A stretch of 64,000 nt of DNA from Pseudeuparius sepicola (taxonomy: Eukaryota > Arthropoda > Insecta > Coleoptera > Anthribidae), in the NCBI GenBank assembly GCA_963920635.1, contig OY987306.1, forward strand, positions 11,178,001 through 11,242,000, in the 5' to 3' direction. The notes below the pieces were generated by a model that saw only the letters and a program-made list of their open reading frames with translations, was not told the DNA's origin and ran no database searches. Made by a program: the position numbers and the translations under genes. This document shows positions 11,353 to 22,556 of the stretch, piece after piece (positions within the stretch are counted from its first letter, which is position 1; each line of letters begins with the position of its first letter).

Positions 11353-11741
11353 TAATACTGTAAAACTCTTCCTTCTTACTAACTTATCTGGTTTGTTGTA
11401 GACAGATACAATGTATAGGTATCGGCAGCGGTGCCGATATTCGGAGCATTGCTAATTTTATTTAGACTGTAGGTTTTTCTGCCTTCGATCGACCTTCGTT
11501 CGAATCGAGATCTAGTCAGACTGCATGCAATTTTGGTTTTACAATATCAATCAATTTATCCTTTTGTTATTTCGTCTTCGATATTCCGCCGCAGCCTGTT
11601 GTTCATTTTTCATACATTAATAATACCATGACCATCAAACCGGCATGTGAGTAGTCCATATTGCACGCAAGTAACACAAAAAACAACTAAATTAATTAAC
11701 ACACCTGTGACACCTGAGCGATGCTGAGCCTACCGCGGCTG
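11353..11741. other. spacer, no gene seen
   Basis: Unique-looking sequence with no supported feature. It carries the left copy of an 8-bp target duplication (CGCTTAAC, 11742-11749) at its edge. Confidence 0.3.
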
Positions 11742-11749
11742 CGCTTAAC

Positions 11750-13356
11750 TAGAGGCCCTGTATGTGAAGAAACATATAATTTGTTCCAAGAAAACAGAAA
11801 TTTTAGGATATCAGGATAAAAACATTTATTAAATTTTTGTAGGAGGGTGGTATATGTAGATAGGTATGTACATAAAATTAAACAAGGCTCTAGCATACCA
11901 ACTAATCAAACTTTCGAATATTTCTTCAATAGGAATCATAGCTGCAATAATAATTATTCCGTTCATTTACAAATAAAAAAGGTCTTTTAAATGGTTTTAC
12001 TGTATGGTTTCGTTTCTTCAAACTCTCTTCTTATACATACCATCATAATTTTAAGACAATTAATACTGAAATTTGTACGGAACAAAAAGTTGGAAAGTTT
12101 GTTTTGGTACCAATAATAATAAGGAATTAGGCTAAATAAAAAAATGAGTACCTAGGTATTTAATATCGATATATTAGTCTCTCATTCTTTTTTTGGTAAA
12201 ATAAAAGTTAATAACTTTTTAATGCAAGAGAGATCATCTACATTTCAATAAAGAAGACAACAGTATTTTTGTTTTTAAAGATATATTGTAAGTAAATAGG
12301 AAAAATCAAACTAGTACAAGTTCTCAGAAATTTATACATATTTAATAATGGTTCTTTCTTGCTAAAGTCACGTTCATCAAACGTTGCAGGAGATGATCCT
12401 TTCTTCAGCACAACCTGACACTCAAAATCCATGTCGGAGAAGTGAACCTCTGAAAGTTAAAGAACTATAAATTTAAGCTACCTAAACATAATAAAACGCT
12501 GCCATCAAATGCTATTTTTTTATCAGCAAGAAATTTGTAATGGAATATAAGCTCACACATTTAACTGACTACACAAAAAGGGTTCTTTATATTCCCACCC
12601 GTGTTAACTTCTTTTTTGTCCGATTTTGTTGGTCTTGGTGCAAAATAAAGCACCTTCAAAACTGCCTCTCTCTAACACATATACTTACATTTCTATTATT
12701 CCATGAAACGAAAAATGCCTAGCCCGGTCCAGTGTAAATATACCTAACAGGTTTTACCTCCTTGAAGGGCAAAAATTTTAATTTTATCTCTTTAACATTG
12801 GGAAATTTTCATAAGAATTCTAATAGGGGGTTTGTAGAACCTTATGGACTTTTATTGAAAATAAATAGGTAGGTACTAATATTTAATACGTATTAATTTA
12901 GGTATCTTATGTTATGTTGCTGATGCAGATTAAGAAAATTATTCTGCAGATTAAAATCACAGATCAAACAAAAAATAAAAAACTAGAGATACTTATGTAA
13001 TTAAATTTACTTACCTCGCAAATTTTCGTATCATTTCCAACTCTCATGTTAGGGTATTTCATTTGCACCATCGTGCTCGTTCTTCTGCGCTTTTTGGAAA
13101 GGGTGTTATGAAAAATTCATCCTGCTCAGAATTCTTGCAGTTTTTTATTACACAAGATGTCACTTTTAACTGTTAACATTCCTTTTTGCAAAAGAAAATG
13201 AGCACGCTCAATAATTTGTCGACAGTTTTGTCGACAAACTGGCACCTGCCAAGATAAGAATATAATAAAAACAATGTTACTAGATCTGCCAAAATCTGTT
13301 GTCCAACCTCTGTTAAAACGAATAACTGTCACTTTTCGTGTCATACAGGGCCTCTA
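11750..13356 (-). mobile_element. THAP-bearing element with 8-bp target duplication (P-like)
   Basis: The terminal inverted repeat is TAGAGGCCCTGTATG at both ends, flanked by a perfect 8-bp duplication CGCTTAAC at 11742-11749 and 13357-13364. On the minus strand it contains two exons of a THAP-type zinc-finger protein. Target-duplication length plus THAP suggests the P superfamily; hAT also makes 8-bp duplications, so the superfamily is not proven. No catalytic domain is visible, so this is probably an internally deleted copy. Its ends differ from those of the elements at 3783-5396 and 36983-43537. Confidence 0.75.
12238..13110 (-). pseudogene. THAP-domain protein fragment, two exons
   Basis: Exon 1 (about 13110-13015) reads FPKSAEERARWCK, then after a one-base shift MKYPNMRVGNDTKICE, and ends at a consensus donor GAG|GTAAGT. 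Exon 2 starts at 12447 after an acceptor and continues VHFSDMDFECQVVLKKGSSP to a stop at 12238. Joined in frame across the intron this gives the C-x-x-H and DFE block of a THAP zinc finger. The amino end with the first two cysteines is not seen, and the one-base shift makes it a likely pseudogene. Confidence 0.6.
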
Positions 13357-13364
13357 CGCTTAAC

Positions 13365-13967
13365 TAACCCCCATCTCATGTGCGGTAGGTATACAACTGA
13401 CTCACTGAAAAAATTTAAGGCTTTCCTATAAATTATGTGGCATCAGCTGTTTACTGGCTCTTAGACTAAACGCAAAAGCGTCGACAAATCCGAAAAACAA
13501 TAGGTACCTATCTTCTATAATCTGTCAAACGTTAAACACACATGTCACATAAGTGACATGAGCTAATTAATTGAGAATCTGCATTGCAATACGAATGCTT
13601 GATTGCAAATATTCTCTCAGACATTTTCCAACTGAACGAAAACCTATATTACCATTTTCCCGACAAACAGTGAAGAATTCTACAGAATCTGCATGATACA
13701 TTGTTCGAGGATTATAGAGAAGGCGAACGATGCAAATCACATCATGCAAAGCGTAAACTAGAGAGCTGAGCTCGAATGTTCCATTGGTCTTTCTACACGA
13801 CAGAGGCCGACACTGAAATACCATGTGCGCCATCGGACACAGCTGGCGCTTGAATTATGTAGAGGTATGTCAACATGGACAAAATAGGTAGCTGCGAGCT
13901 ACGAATGTTCAGAAACGAAATTCTCGACTGGCACACACATCTATTCTATATACTATATATCTATATG
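13365..13967. other. decayed repeat, no gene supported
   Basis: No clear feature. The segment 13570-13860 shares weak peptide-level similarity with 8600-8850, suggesting diverged copies of one dispersed repeat. Confidence 0.3.
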
Positions 13968-15660
13968 CAGGGTGTTTCATTAAGGGTGAAGAAGTACCAT
14001 ATCACAGGAATTAATAGTCTTGGAGCTTTAGAAAAAAATCTTCTTAAGTAATATGTGGTCACGAAAAATTGCTGGAAATTATTTTTAGGTTCGTAGGTCG
14101 GCCGATAGGAGGCGTATTCGAAACAGTATATTTGAAAAATGAATTTTCTCAAAAAAATTACCAATAAAGGTATATAAAAAATAATTTTATTGCACTCTTC
14201 AGCAAATTCGGATTTTTTTGCTCTAGATCTTCAAATAAAGGTGAAACAGGCGGATAAACCTTGACTTGAAAAATGCTGCTAACTCCGGTTTGGCTTAACC
14301 GAATTGGTCGAATGTCGAATTTGGGCATGTTGAAGAGAGCGTTCCTTCTTCTCTCAAATGATTGTCCAGTAAGGTCATTTCGAATTTCATGCTCCCCGCT
14401 TAGAGCAGAATTTGGAAAATTTCCTTTATTAAAATTTTCTCCGAAATTTTAAATGCAATGACATATTTATTCTGTTATAATCGAAAAGTAGGTTAAATTT
14501 ACAACAAAAAATACCTAAAGTTCAAATCGATATCTTCATTAGTTTCGGAGTTATCGCCAAAAGAATAATTATTAAGATATTATTTGAAAGAAGAAGGTAG
14601 GTATTTGTTATCAAAGATTTCCGTGATCAAGCATGCCATGAAATAAATAAAAATCTGCTTGAGCTTTTCGCAAATTGCTATTTTTCTCACTTTTTATTCC
14701 GGACAACGTGTTTCTAATTTACTTACCTTACCTCTCGTATTGATATGAAATTATCTCTGAAATCATCTAGTAAGCCATGAAAAAAATCAGGTCAGGTAAC
14801 AAACGATTCTGTTTCATGGCTCACTAGATGATTTCCGAGATAATTTCATATCGATACGGCATGTAAGGTAGGTAAGTAAATTAGAAATACGTTTACCTAA
14901 TGGAATAAAAAGTGAGAAAAATAGCAATTTATGAAAAGATCAAGCAGATTTTTAGGTATTTATTTCATGGCATGCTTGACCACTGAAATCTTTGACAACA
15001 AATACCTACCTTCTTCTTTCAAATAACATGTTAATAGTTATTATTCTTTTGGTGGTAACTCCAAAACTAATGAACATATCGATTTGAACCTGGGGTATTT
15101 TTTGTTGTAAATTTAATGTACTTTTCGATTATAATAGAATAAATATATTATTGCATTTAAAATTTCGGAGAAAATTGTAATAAAAGGGATATTTTTCAAA
15201 TTGCGCCCTCCAGCGGTGACCACGAAATACGAAATAACCTTACTGGACAATCATTTGATAAAAGAAGAAACTCTCTCTTCAGCAATCCCAAATTCGACCA
15301 ATTCGGTTAAGCCAAACTGGAGTTGTGGAGTTAGCAGCATTTTTTCAAGTCAAGGTTTATCCGGCCATTTCACCTGTATTTGAAGAGCTAGAGCAAAAAA
15401 TCCTAAACGAAAATTGTTCAGAATTTGCTGAAGAGTGCAATAACATTATTTTAGATATCCCTTTATTAGTAATTTTTTTGAGAAAACTCATTTTTCAAAT
15501 TTACTGTTTCGAATACGCCCTCTAGCGGCCGACATACGGACATAAAAATAATTTCCAGCGATTTTTCGTGACCACTTTACTTAAGAATATTTTTTTGCAA
15601 AGCTCCAGGACTATTAATTCCTGAGATATGGTACCTCTTCACCCTTAGTGAAACACCCTG
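13968..15660. mobile_element. giant palindromic Tc1/mariner-like element (family 4)
   Basis: CAGGGTGTTTCATTAAGGGT at the left mirrors ACCCTTAGTGAAACACCCTG at the right; the right side is followed by TA and the left preceded by TG, a probable mutated TA. The whole 1.69-kb unit is close to a single inverted repeat: arms of about 820 bp meet near 14790-14810 around a short loop. No transposase sequence remains. Open frames at either end are mirror images of each other, not genes. Confidence 0.75.
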
Positions 15661-15681
15661 TATAGCTCTGTGCTTATTATA

Positions 15682-16260
15682 CAGGGTCAGTCATTAATGA
15701 TGGCACAGAGTGCAACCACATATATTATATTTTCAGCCAAAATATTACGATTGAGGCTAATATACCTTATAAAAATGTTGTTTGTTTACGGGATACAAGG
15801 CGTTGAAGTATGTTTTTCAAATTTTATTTTGGCTACATCTCCCAACATAATCACGCTGCTGAACTGGAATTTGGCACTGCTATATTTTTGGGGATGGAGA
15901 ATAATCTGAAAATGTCAATTTCTACATATCTCACAGGGGCGCCAATTGCGCTGTTTTTTGAATCGTGCTTGTACTCGTAACTTTTTTGAGGTTATCTTTT
16001 TGGTCCTGCAGGTCCATCATTTTAGTGCATCTTTTCATTCTGCAACAAAGATGTACTCTTGATTCATATCGATCAAATCAACCGTTTGCGTTGAAATTGC
16101 CAAAACGTGCCCCAAAACAACTGTTTACTTCAATATTCGAAAAATAAAATTTTCACCTACTGCCTTCAAGTGCTACAGTTCAACTGTGCCTTGAAAATGA
16201 AGAAAAAAATGCCAAATGAACATTGGTCAAAACACATTTAAAATTCCTTGTAAAAAAGAA
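15682..16260 (+). mobile_element. truncated relative of the 21392-22556 family
   Basis: It begins CAGGGTCAGTCATTAATG after TA at 15680-15681. From about 15825 it follows the interior of the element at 21392-22556, for example GTCCATCATTTTAGTGCATC and CCTGCAGGTCC. The right arm is missing, so it is a half-element. Confidence 0.55.
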
Positions 16261-16376
16261 CGTCGTATAATGAATGGTTGCTAGCATTACAAGCAATAAA
16301 TACCTACTTTATTAATGAAAGCAAAACTGTGTGGGATACATTTATTTAAAGGTTAAATACAAAAATATTATGGGTG

Positions 16377-16633
16377 TCAGTTTTTTTTTTTTTTCACATT
16401 TTCACATAAACATTTCCCATAAATAAAAAAACATTTTGCACACATAACTTCCTTATATTCTTCTTCCTTAAATGCAACTTTATAAATGTTATTGTCAAGT
16501 TTATCTTGCTCATAGTTTCGAGAAGCTCTGAGCTCGCGTATTTGAATTTGTGCAAAGCATGGTGAATCTAAAGTTCCGAATACTTGAACGAAAGACTTCC
16601 CATTAGCATAATCCAACTTTTTCCCTGGTTGAT
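16377..16633 (-). CDS. possible 3' exon of unknown protein
   Basis: The minus strand shows a good splice acceptor (TTTCTTACAG just above 16633) followed by about 85 open codons. The peptide includes DYANGKSFVQVFGTLDSPC, a charged middle, then CAKCFFIYGKCLC with four cysteines near the end, and finishes in a lysine run at a stop at 16377. An AATAAA lies about 45 bases downstream on that strand. I do not recognise the protein. It could be the last exon of a real gene or of an unknown transposon; the homopolymer next to the stop also permits a chance frame. Confidence 0.3.
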
Positions 16634-17200
16634 CTGTAAGAAATAATTTCATTAATAAAATTATTAATTATACTAATTTGTTTCGTTTGTGCAAATATGA
16701 AAAATATGTAAAAGTTGGGAATGAAGAAGCGAAAGAAGTTATTGGTTCCTTCTACAATTCGAAGCATCAAGATACCTAGAATCGCCGAGGGAAGCTAGAA
16801 CTTAGTTGAATACCTGGGTGTAAGTCAAATCGTAATAATAACTTGAAGTACTTAGATAGACTTTCTTTGATTAGCGGCAAGCGGTAGACTTGAAGACTTG
16901 TACTCGTTTTGGGCTTTCCAAAGGACGAAAATTTAAGTATAAAGTAATTAATAGACAAACGAAAGTACCCTTTAAAATTAAAGAAGTTTTTGTAATAATT
17001 GAAACATTGTTTAATATTGTTGCAAAATTGTATTTACCTAATTAAAGTCAAAATATACTTTAGTAATATATATATATATATATATTATGAAATTGACCCT
17101 AACTGCCATTTCAATCATAAGAGATTGCTCTCCTTCACAAAACGTATTTTTATGTTCGTTTGTTTATATTTTTTTTACGAAAATTTAACCATAAGGGAAC
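16634..17200. other. AT-rich spacer
   Basis: No supported gene. It contains the TA dinucleotide run at 17066-17087. Confidence 0.3.
17066..17087. repeat. TA dinucleotide microsatellite
   Basis: About eleven alternating TA units. Confidence 0.8.
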
Positions 17201-17468
17201 AGTCAACTTTGTAGTATGCGAATGTGGAAAATTGAATTTTTAATTGAATTGTATAAAAGGCTTTTCAAAAATTATTAAATATAAAATGGAGGATCCCAGG
17301 AAAATGAAATAAGACGTAATATATTTTTCCCAATTTCTCTTCAAATATATTACGTCTTATTTTATTTTCCTGGGATCCTCCATTTTATATTTAATAATTT
17401 TTGACAAGCCTTTTATACAATTCACTTAAAAATTCAATTTTCCACATTCGCATACTACAAAGTTGACT
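17201..17468. repeat. near-perfect hairpin MITE
   Basis: The left arm, starting AGTCAACTTTGTAGTATGCG, is repeated in inverted form ending CGCATACTACAAAGTTGACT at 17449-17468. Arms are about 125 bp and separated by a loop of roughly 15 bp (TTTTTCCCAATTTCTCTTC). It would fold into one long hairpin. No convincing target duplication and no coding capacity. Confidence 0.75.
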
Positions 17469-17499
17469 ATGTCTAGAAAGCTTTTGATGTTATACTGTT

Positions 17500-17548
17500 A
17501 TACTGCTGAAGATGACCCCCCTAGGTGGGTCGAAACATATGTACAGTT
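17500..17548 (+). ncRNA. hammerhead-ribozyme-like motif (tentative)
   Basis: The string CTGAAGA (17506-17512), a GACCC/GGGTC stem (17514-17531), then GAAAC and a short ACATATGTA hairpin, with CTG/CAG able to pair across the base, follows the layout of a minimal type I hammerhead as described in Penelope-like retroelements. A single extra T after the core CTGAAGA is a departure from the consensus, so activity is doubtful. It lies 38 bases after the hairpin at 17201-17468. Confidence 0.3.
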
Positions 17549-18074
17549 AAATTAAAAAAGCTGTGTTTGTGGAGCTGCGACTGTAAGTTTTTTACCCTTC
17601 TTATTTTCGTTATAAGGGAAGATAATCATCATTTGCCATTTTGCGAAAAATCCTAACAAAAATTCGACTTACAACAAATAATGTAGTCCCCTCTGTTTGC
17701 CCAAATTTGCCATATTATTTGTCGAAAATATGCCTATCCACACCAGGAATCGTACTGATTTTAAATTCTTATGCTTCTGTGTATATTTTGTTACCGATTT
17801 TATTATTGTCTGTTAAACAAACATACTTAACCTATTATAGTTATAAAAATTGTTGAAAATTTTATTAGAAAAGAGAACTAAATCAATGTGCCAAAAAGTT
17901 CGTAAAAAAGGCCGATCGATATTAGACCCACCAGACTGCATAGACCCGTTGAACCATCTTGCTGCGGCGTTGCCACATGTTTGCACAGGGCTTGTAAGTT
18001 TGAGAAGGTTGTAGTTTGAACACTATCCGAATTCTTGTTCATAAAGAAAGACACCATATCAAATGAACATTTTA
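17549..18074. other. spacer, no gene seen
   Basis: AT-rich sequence without supported coding regions. Confidence 0.3.
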
Positions 18075-18610
18075 CAGGGTGATTCAGTCATGGTGTAAAA
18101 AATTTTAAACACGGGTGGGAAAAAAATGGCTTATTACGAATCCGAAATTAAAAAAATTCAAAAGTCAACCAAAAAATAGAAAACATATTTTCAGAAGTGT
18201 ATTAAAACCTCTTGTTAATGGCGCTCACCCGATCAGCTGTTAAATTCGCGCGTCAAGGCTGCCGACCCCGGGGCGTGGTGTTGCCAGTTGCCCAACATAT
18301 CTATCATAAATTTCCTTTTTTGTAGCTTTTCAATATTTTTCAAAAAATGTGTGCATAGTCAAATTAATCTATTACCTTTTTGGTTTTTTTCATGTCAATC
18401 AACAGTAATTGGTGGGTGTGTACTAGATTCCCACAAGGGATGCACGTTGTTTGTGGAGTCTGCAGTAGCAGACAAAACACAAAACTAAGCCAAATTGTGC
18501 AAATATGCATAAATATTAAAACACTCTATCACTGTTTATTTTCAACTTCGATAGGTACAAGTTCATGGCCTCTCGAATTGAGGAACTCTACACATCAGAA
18601 TTCATTCGGT
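18075..18610 (-). mobile_element. truncated end of an intron-type DD41D mariner relative
   Basis: It begins CAGGGTGATTCAGTCATGG after TA. It matches 44575-45095 for about 520 bp and has the same layout as the 3' end of the element at 52260: a terminal repeat, an A-rich stretch, then a GC-richer block with GATCAGCTGTTAA. Near 18540-18600 the minus strand reads CVEFLNSRGHELVPI, which could be the decayed end of a transposase. The other end of the element is absent. Confidence 0.5.
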
Positions 18611-19348
18611 CCTCAGCGTTTGAATTGAATAGGTCGTTTGTTGATGGCTTATGAGTGGAGTGATTTTTAGTATATTTCGCCGTTTGGTATTGTTGGTGAA
18701 CCTCATAAGAAACGAGTATCGTGATCTACTAAATAAGCACCCAGAGTTGGAGACATTGGAATACTGGCGATTTCGCAGCTTGTATTTCCGGGGATTCGCC
18801 ATTATATCTGATCTACCATTATCATATAAGCTTATAAAGAATTTCTGTATTAGCCAACTCTAAATTTACACGTGAACATTGTTTAAAAATGCTTTTCAGT
18901 CATTACCTCTACTTCTAATCGTGCAGACCAATTGGACACAATATACTAGAAAGTGGTCTCGGATAAATTGTTGAGACAAATTTAGTGGCATCTGGTATCT
19001 ATAGAGAGTGCCACTAATATTGAACTGTAACTTGACCTCGGAGATTTTTTTAATGATCTTAACATGTTAAGTAAAACACTTATTTAGACCACAGACGCAT
19101 AATAGGTATAGTTAGCGAAGCTATGTCCCAAATTTCATCCTTACCATTGCATCTCGGTCAATGTACGAGATAGAGTGGCTGTTAAATAATGGGGAAAGTT
19201 TTAGATAATTTAATGGTCGATCTGATGCCTTTAAAGAAACAAGGCTAACTACGATCTTTTTCTAGTTAATTTTCCAATTTGCGTTTTTGTTAAATATCTT
19301 GTAAATGTTTGTATACGCAAAATCAGTTAAAAAAAGTTTTCGTTTTTG
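18611..19348. other. spacer with one unrecognised open frame
   Basis: An open frame at 18651-18863 on the plus strand encodes 70 residues (RNEYRDLLNKHPELETLEYW within it). It has the look of coding sequence but no family I recognise and no splice or polyadenylation context that I could establish. Confidence 0.25.
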
Positions 19349-20480
19349 AGATATGACACCCAAATTTTGATTTTGTTATGGACGCCATCTTAAATTTGTA
19401 TTTGTTTTTTACCTACAATGGCCATGACAAGTCTGGAAGTCTGGCAAAACAAATGCAAGAAACTGTCAAATCTTGTGTTGTTACGTAGCTGTCAGTTATG
19501 TTCCAAGTCATGTGTAAAAATGCCGTTTACAAGAATAAGCGATAATGGACAGTCACTCGAAACAAACGAAAAAGTAGTGCACGTGTTTCAATCTGAACTG
19601 AGCTTTTCAAAGAACAATGAAAATAATATTGTTGTTCGACCAAACCTGATTGTTGGCGGACAGATTCCAGAGAGGTTATGTGCCTCTTATTAGGTATTCT
19701 TTCAATCAACTATGCTACTTAGTTGCAGTTCGAAACTAAACCCCTCCTTTGCTCGGGCTCTATTAAAGTTCCTATAAGTAGATATAATTATTTAGGATAA
19801 ACGATATTCATATATAAACAACAAACAAGTTTATTGTAGATATTCGTTTCAATTATAGTTTTCGAACGTCTTCTACCGATAACATATCCGTAATCATCGA
19901 CCAACAAAACATGCATGCTGAAATGTTCAACCCAATAGTACAATTCTTCCTCAAAATGGGCTCGAAAATATTTTTCCAACTTTAACTCTTCAAGAAGAAG
20001 CAACCTTGTGATATGTTTTCTCAATTGCTCGATTTTGGCCTTATCAATCTCTCCTAGAGTTTTGTGAAATTTTTTACTTTACACTAGGTAGCTATTTTTT
20101 CACGATGTTCTTTAGCAATTTCTGAAATAATTACCTATGTTGGCCTACCAATAAATTGTCGTCATTGGTAAAGCTTTTACTGAAGAAACAGTTTTCAAAT
20201 ACTTTATTTTAAAATTTTTACTAAACTGTGGTGGTTCCAAAAAAGATTGAATACAAATAAACATTCCTGACACTGCACTAGTATCAATAATAGTTATTAT
20301 TCACTGATATAAATCTTTTTATTCGGATATAACTTTAGTATCATGTAAAATAATTACATTTCCTTCTAATTCCACGGCAATCTTGATTAATTAACCATTA
20401 GTATCGACTGCAGAAAAAGCAATAGGTAAGACAATTCTTTCACATGGCAGTGAAGTTATATCTGAATAATACTATATTAT

Positions 20481-20597
20481 ACACTTAGGTTGAAAAGTGA
20501 GCCATTATTTACCGAGCATTTTTATATCCTAAGGCGCGTAGCTCCGAAGGATAAATATAATATGCGAGGTAAAATATGGCCTTCTAAACCGAAGTGT
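20481..20597. mobile_element. short palindromic MITE, copy 1
   Basis: ACACTTAGGTTGAAAAGTGA at the left mirrors the ACCGAAGTGT end at the right, giving one imperfect palindrome of 117 bp flanked by TA. Further copies are at 29262-29378 and, inverted, at 36643-36755. Confidence 0.65.
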
Positions 20598-20600
20598 ATA

Positions 20601-21282
20601 CAGGGTGATTCAGTTTCCGTGCTCAACATGGGGATCTCGGAAACCGTAACAGATACGAAGTCGGTCAAATGGAGGCAAACTTGCGCCTTTGGGCGCCTAA
20701 TAATATGCCGTTGAGAAAGTTAAAATATTTTCAGTTTGCTCAGATATCAGAAAAACCGAATTTGTGAAAATTAGGTTTTATTTTTTTCTGGCGCCATTTG
20801 CGATAATATTGAAAAATAATTTATACGTTTTCATTGCAACTTTTTCTGGACTACGTCGTGGTACTTTTAGATTTTCGGGGTGACGTTTCGTTTTTGAGAT
20901 AGAGGGATCATCTTCATTTTTTTAAATACGGACCTGGATTTTTTATTCCATATTTCGAAATAAATCGTTGTCCTGAGTACAACCATGTATGACACATGCA
21001 TATTTTTTCTCGTTTTGGCTGCCAAAATGAACATTTACTACGAAAAAAAATTAATACAGCCCTGGACTATGCATTTTCTCTTTTTTTTTCAAAGCTATTC
21101 CAATTATAACAAGTGATCATTTTTTTATACCTACTGGATTAATTAAACTCTATGTTTGTCATATTATTTTGAAATTCTTTTTTATTTACACTTTTAATGT
21201 ATCTCACTATTATTGTTAGTAATTATTATTGTTGTTATTTACCTAAAGTATAAAAAAGAATTTCAAAATATGACAATCAGTA
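20601..21282 (+). mobile_element. left half of mariner-like palindrome (truncated)
   Basis: It starts CAGGGTGATTCAGTTTCC after TA. It is the same element as 29382-30585 but ends at 21282 within the loop, where unrelated sequence begins. Confidence 0.7.
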
Positions 21283-21391
21283 AAAGATTGCATTTCGAAA
21301 ATAATTAGCGTACAAGTTGGAGACAGCTGTCACTAAGGAGCCTTCTGTTGCGAAAGTATTTTTTCTGATTATTCTTAAATAAAAATATATA

Positions 21392-22556
21392 CAGGGTGTT
21401 CCTTAAAGACATGCTAATACTTAACGGGGTTATTCTTGGGCCCATTTTAAGAAAAAAACTTCATATGAACATATGTCGTAAACGTCCTAACTTTTGAGAT
21501 ACAGGGCGTTAAATTTCATTTTTTTAAATTGAATTTTAGCTACATCTCCCGAAATAATCAAGCTGCTGAACTGAAATTTGGCACTGCTATGTTTTTGGTG
21601 ATGGAGAATAAGCTGAAAATGTCAATTTCACCGTATCTCACAGAGGGCGCCACTTGCGCTGTTTTTTGATCACGCTTTTACGCGTAACTTTAGGTTATCT
21701 TTTTGGTCCTGCAGGTCCATCATTTTAGTGCATCTTTTCATTCTGCAAGAAAAAGGTACTCTTGTTTCATAACGATAAAATCAACCGTTTGCTTTGAAAT
21801 TGCCAAAAGGTTCTCCAAAACACCTGTTGACTTCAATATTCGAAACATAAAATTTTCACCTACCACCTTCAAGTGTTACAGATCAACTGTACCATTTAAA
21901 CTGAGAAAAAAATCCCTATGAACAATGTACCAAAAATTATTCGCTTTCAAAATGGAAAGGATTGAATTTGACAAAATTTGGACACTCTATTTCAAGAAAA
22001 CCAATGGTGTTTTGACCAATGCCCATCTGGCATTTTTTTCATCATTTTGAATGTACAGTTAATCTGTAACATTTGAAAGCAGTAGGTGAAAATTTTATGT
22101 TTCGAATATTGGAATCAACAGGTGTTTTGGGGCACGTTTTGGTAATTTCAACGCAAACGGTTGATTTAATCGTTATGAAACAAGAGTACCTTTTTCTTGC
22201 AGAATGAAAATATGCATTAACATGTTGGACCTGCAGGACCAAAAAGATAACCTCAAAAAAGTTACGCGTAAAAGCGTGATCAAAAAACAGCGCATGTGGC
22301 GCCCTCTGTGAGATACGGTGAAATTGTCATTTTCAGCTTATTCTCCATCCCCAAAATCATAGCAGTGCCAAATTTCAGTTCAGCAGCTGGATTATTTCGG
22401 GAGATGTAGCCAAAATTCATTTAAAAAAATGAACTTTAACGCCCTGTATCTCAAAAGTTAGGACGTTTACGACATACGTTCATATGAAGTTTTTTTCTTA
22501 AAATGGGCCCAAGAATAACCCCCTTAAGTATTAGCATGTCATTAAGGAACACCCTG
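21392..22556. mobile_element. palindromic Tc1/mariner-like element (family 6), copy 1
   Basis: The ends CAGGGTGTTCCTTAAAGACA and the mirrored AGGAACACCCTG are flanked by TA. Arms of about 550 bp are inverted copies, with GAGATACAGGGCGTT repeated inside each arm. A near-identical copy is at 60004-61173 and fragments are at 15682-16260 and about 45646-45800. No transposase is present; open frames are mirrored artefacts. Confidence 0.8.

Larger units (their letters stand above)
19349..21282. repeat. 1.94-kb duplication, copy 1
   Basis: This segment is almost identical to 28130-30064, with an offset of 8781-8782 and only a handful of differences seen by eye. It contains an unrecognised 91-codon frame at 19418-19693 (plus), a 78-codon frame at 19788-20024 (minus), a small palindromic element at 20481-20597 and the left part of a mariner-like palindrome from 20601. 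The copy stops inside the loop of that palindrome, so the right arm is missing here. Confidence 0.85.

Noticed and set aside
19349..21282. Helitron as explanation for the 1.94-kb duplication
   Set aside because: The ends do not show TC at the left or CTRR with a 3' hairpin at the right.
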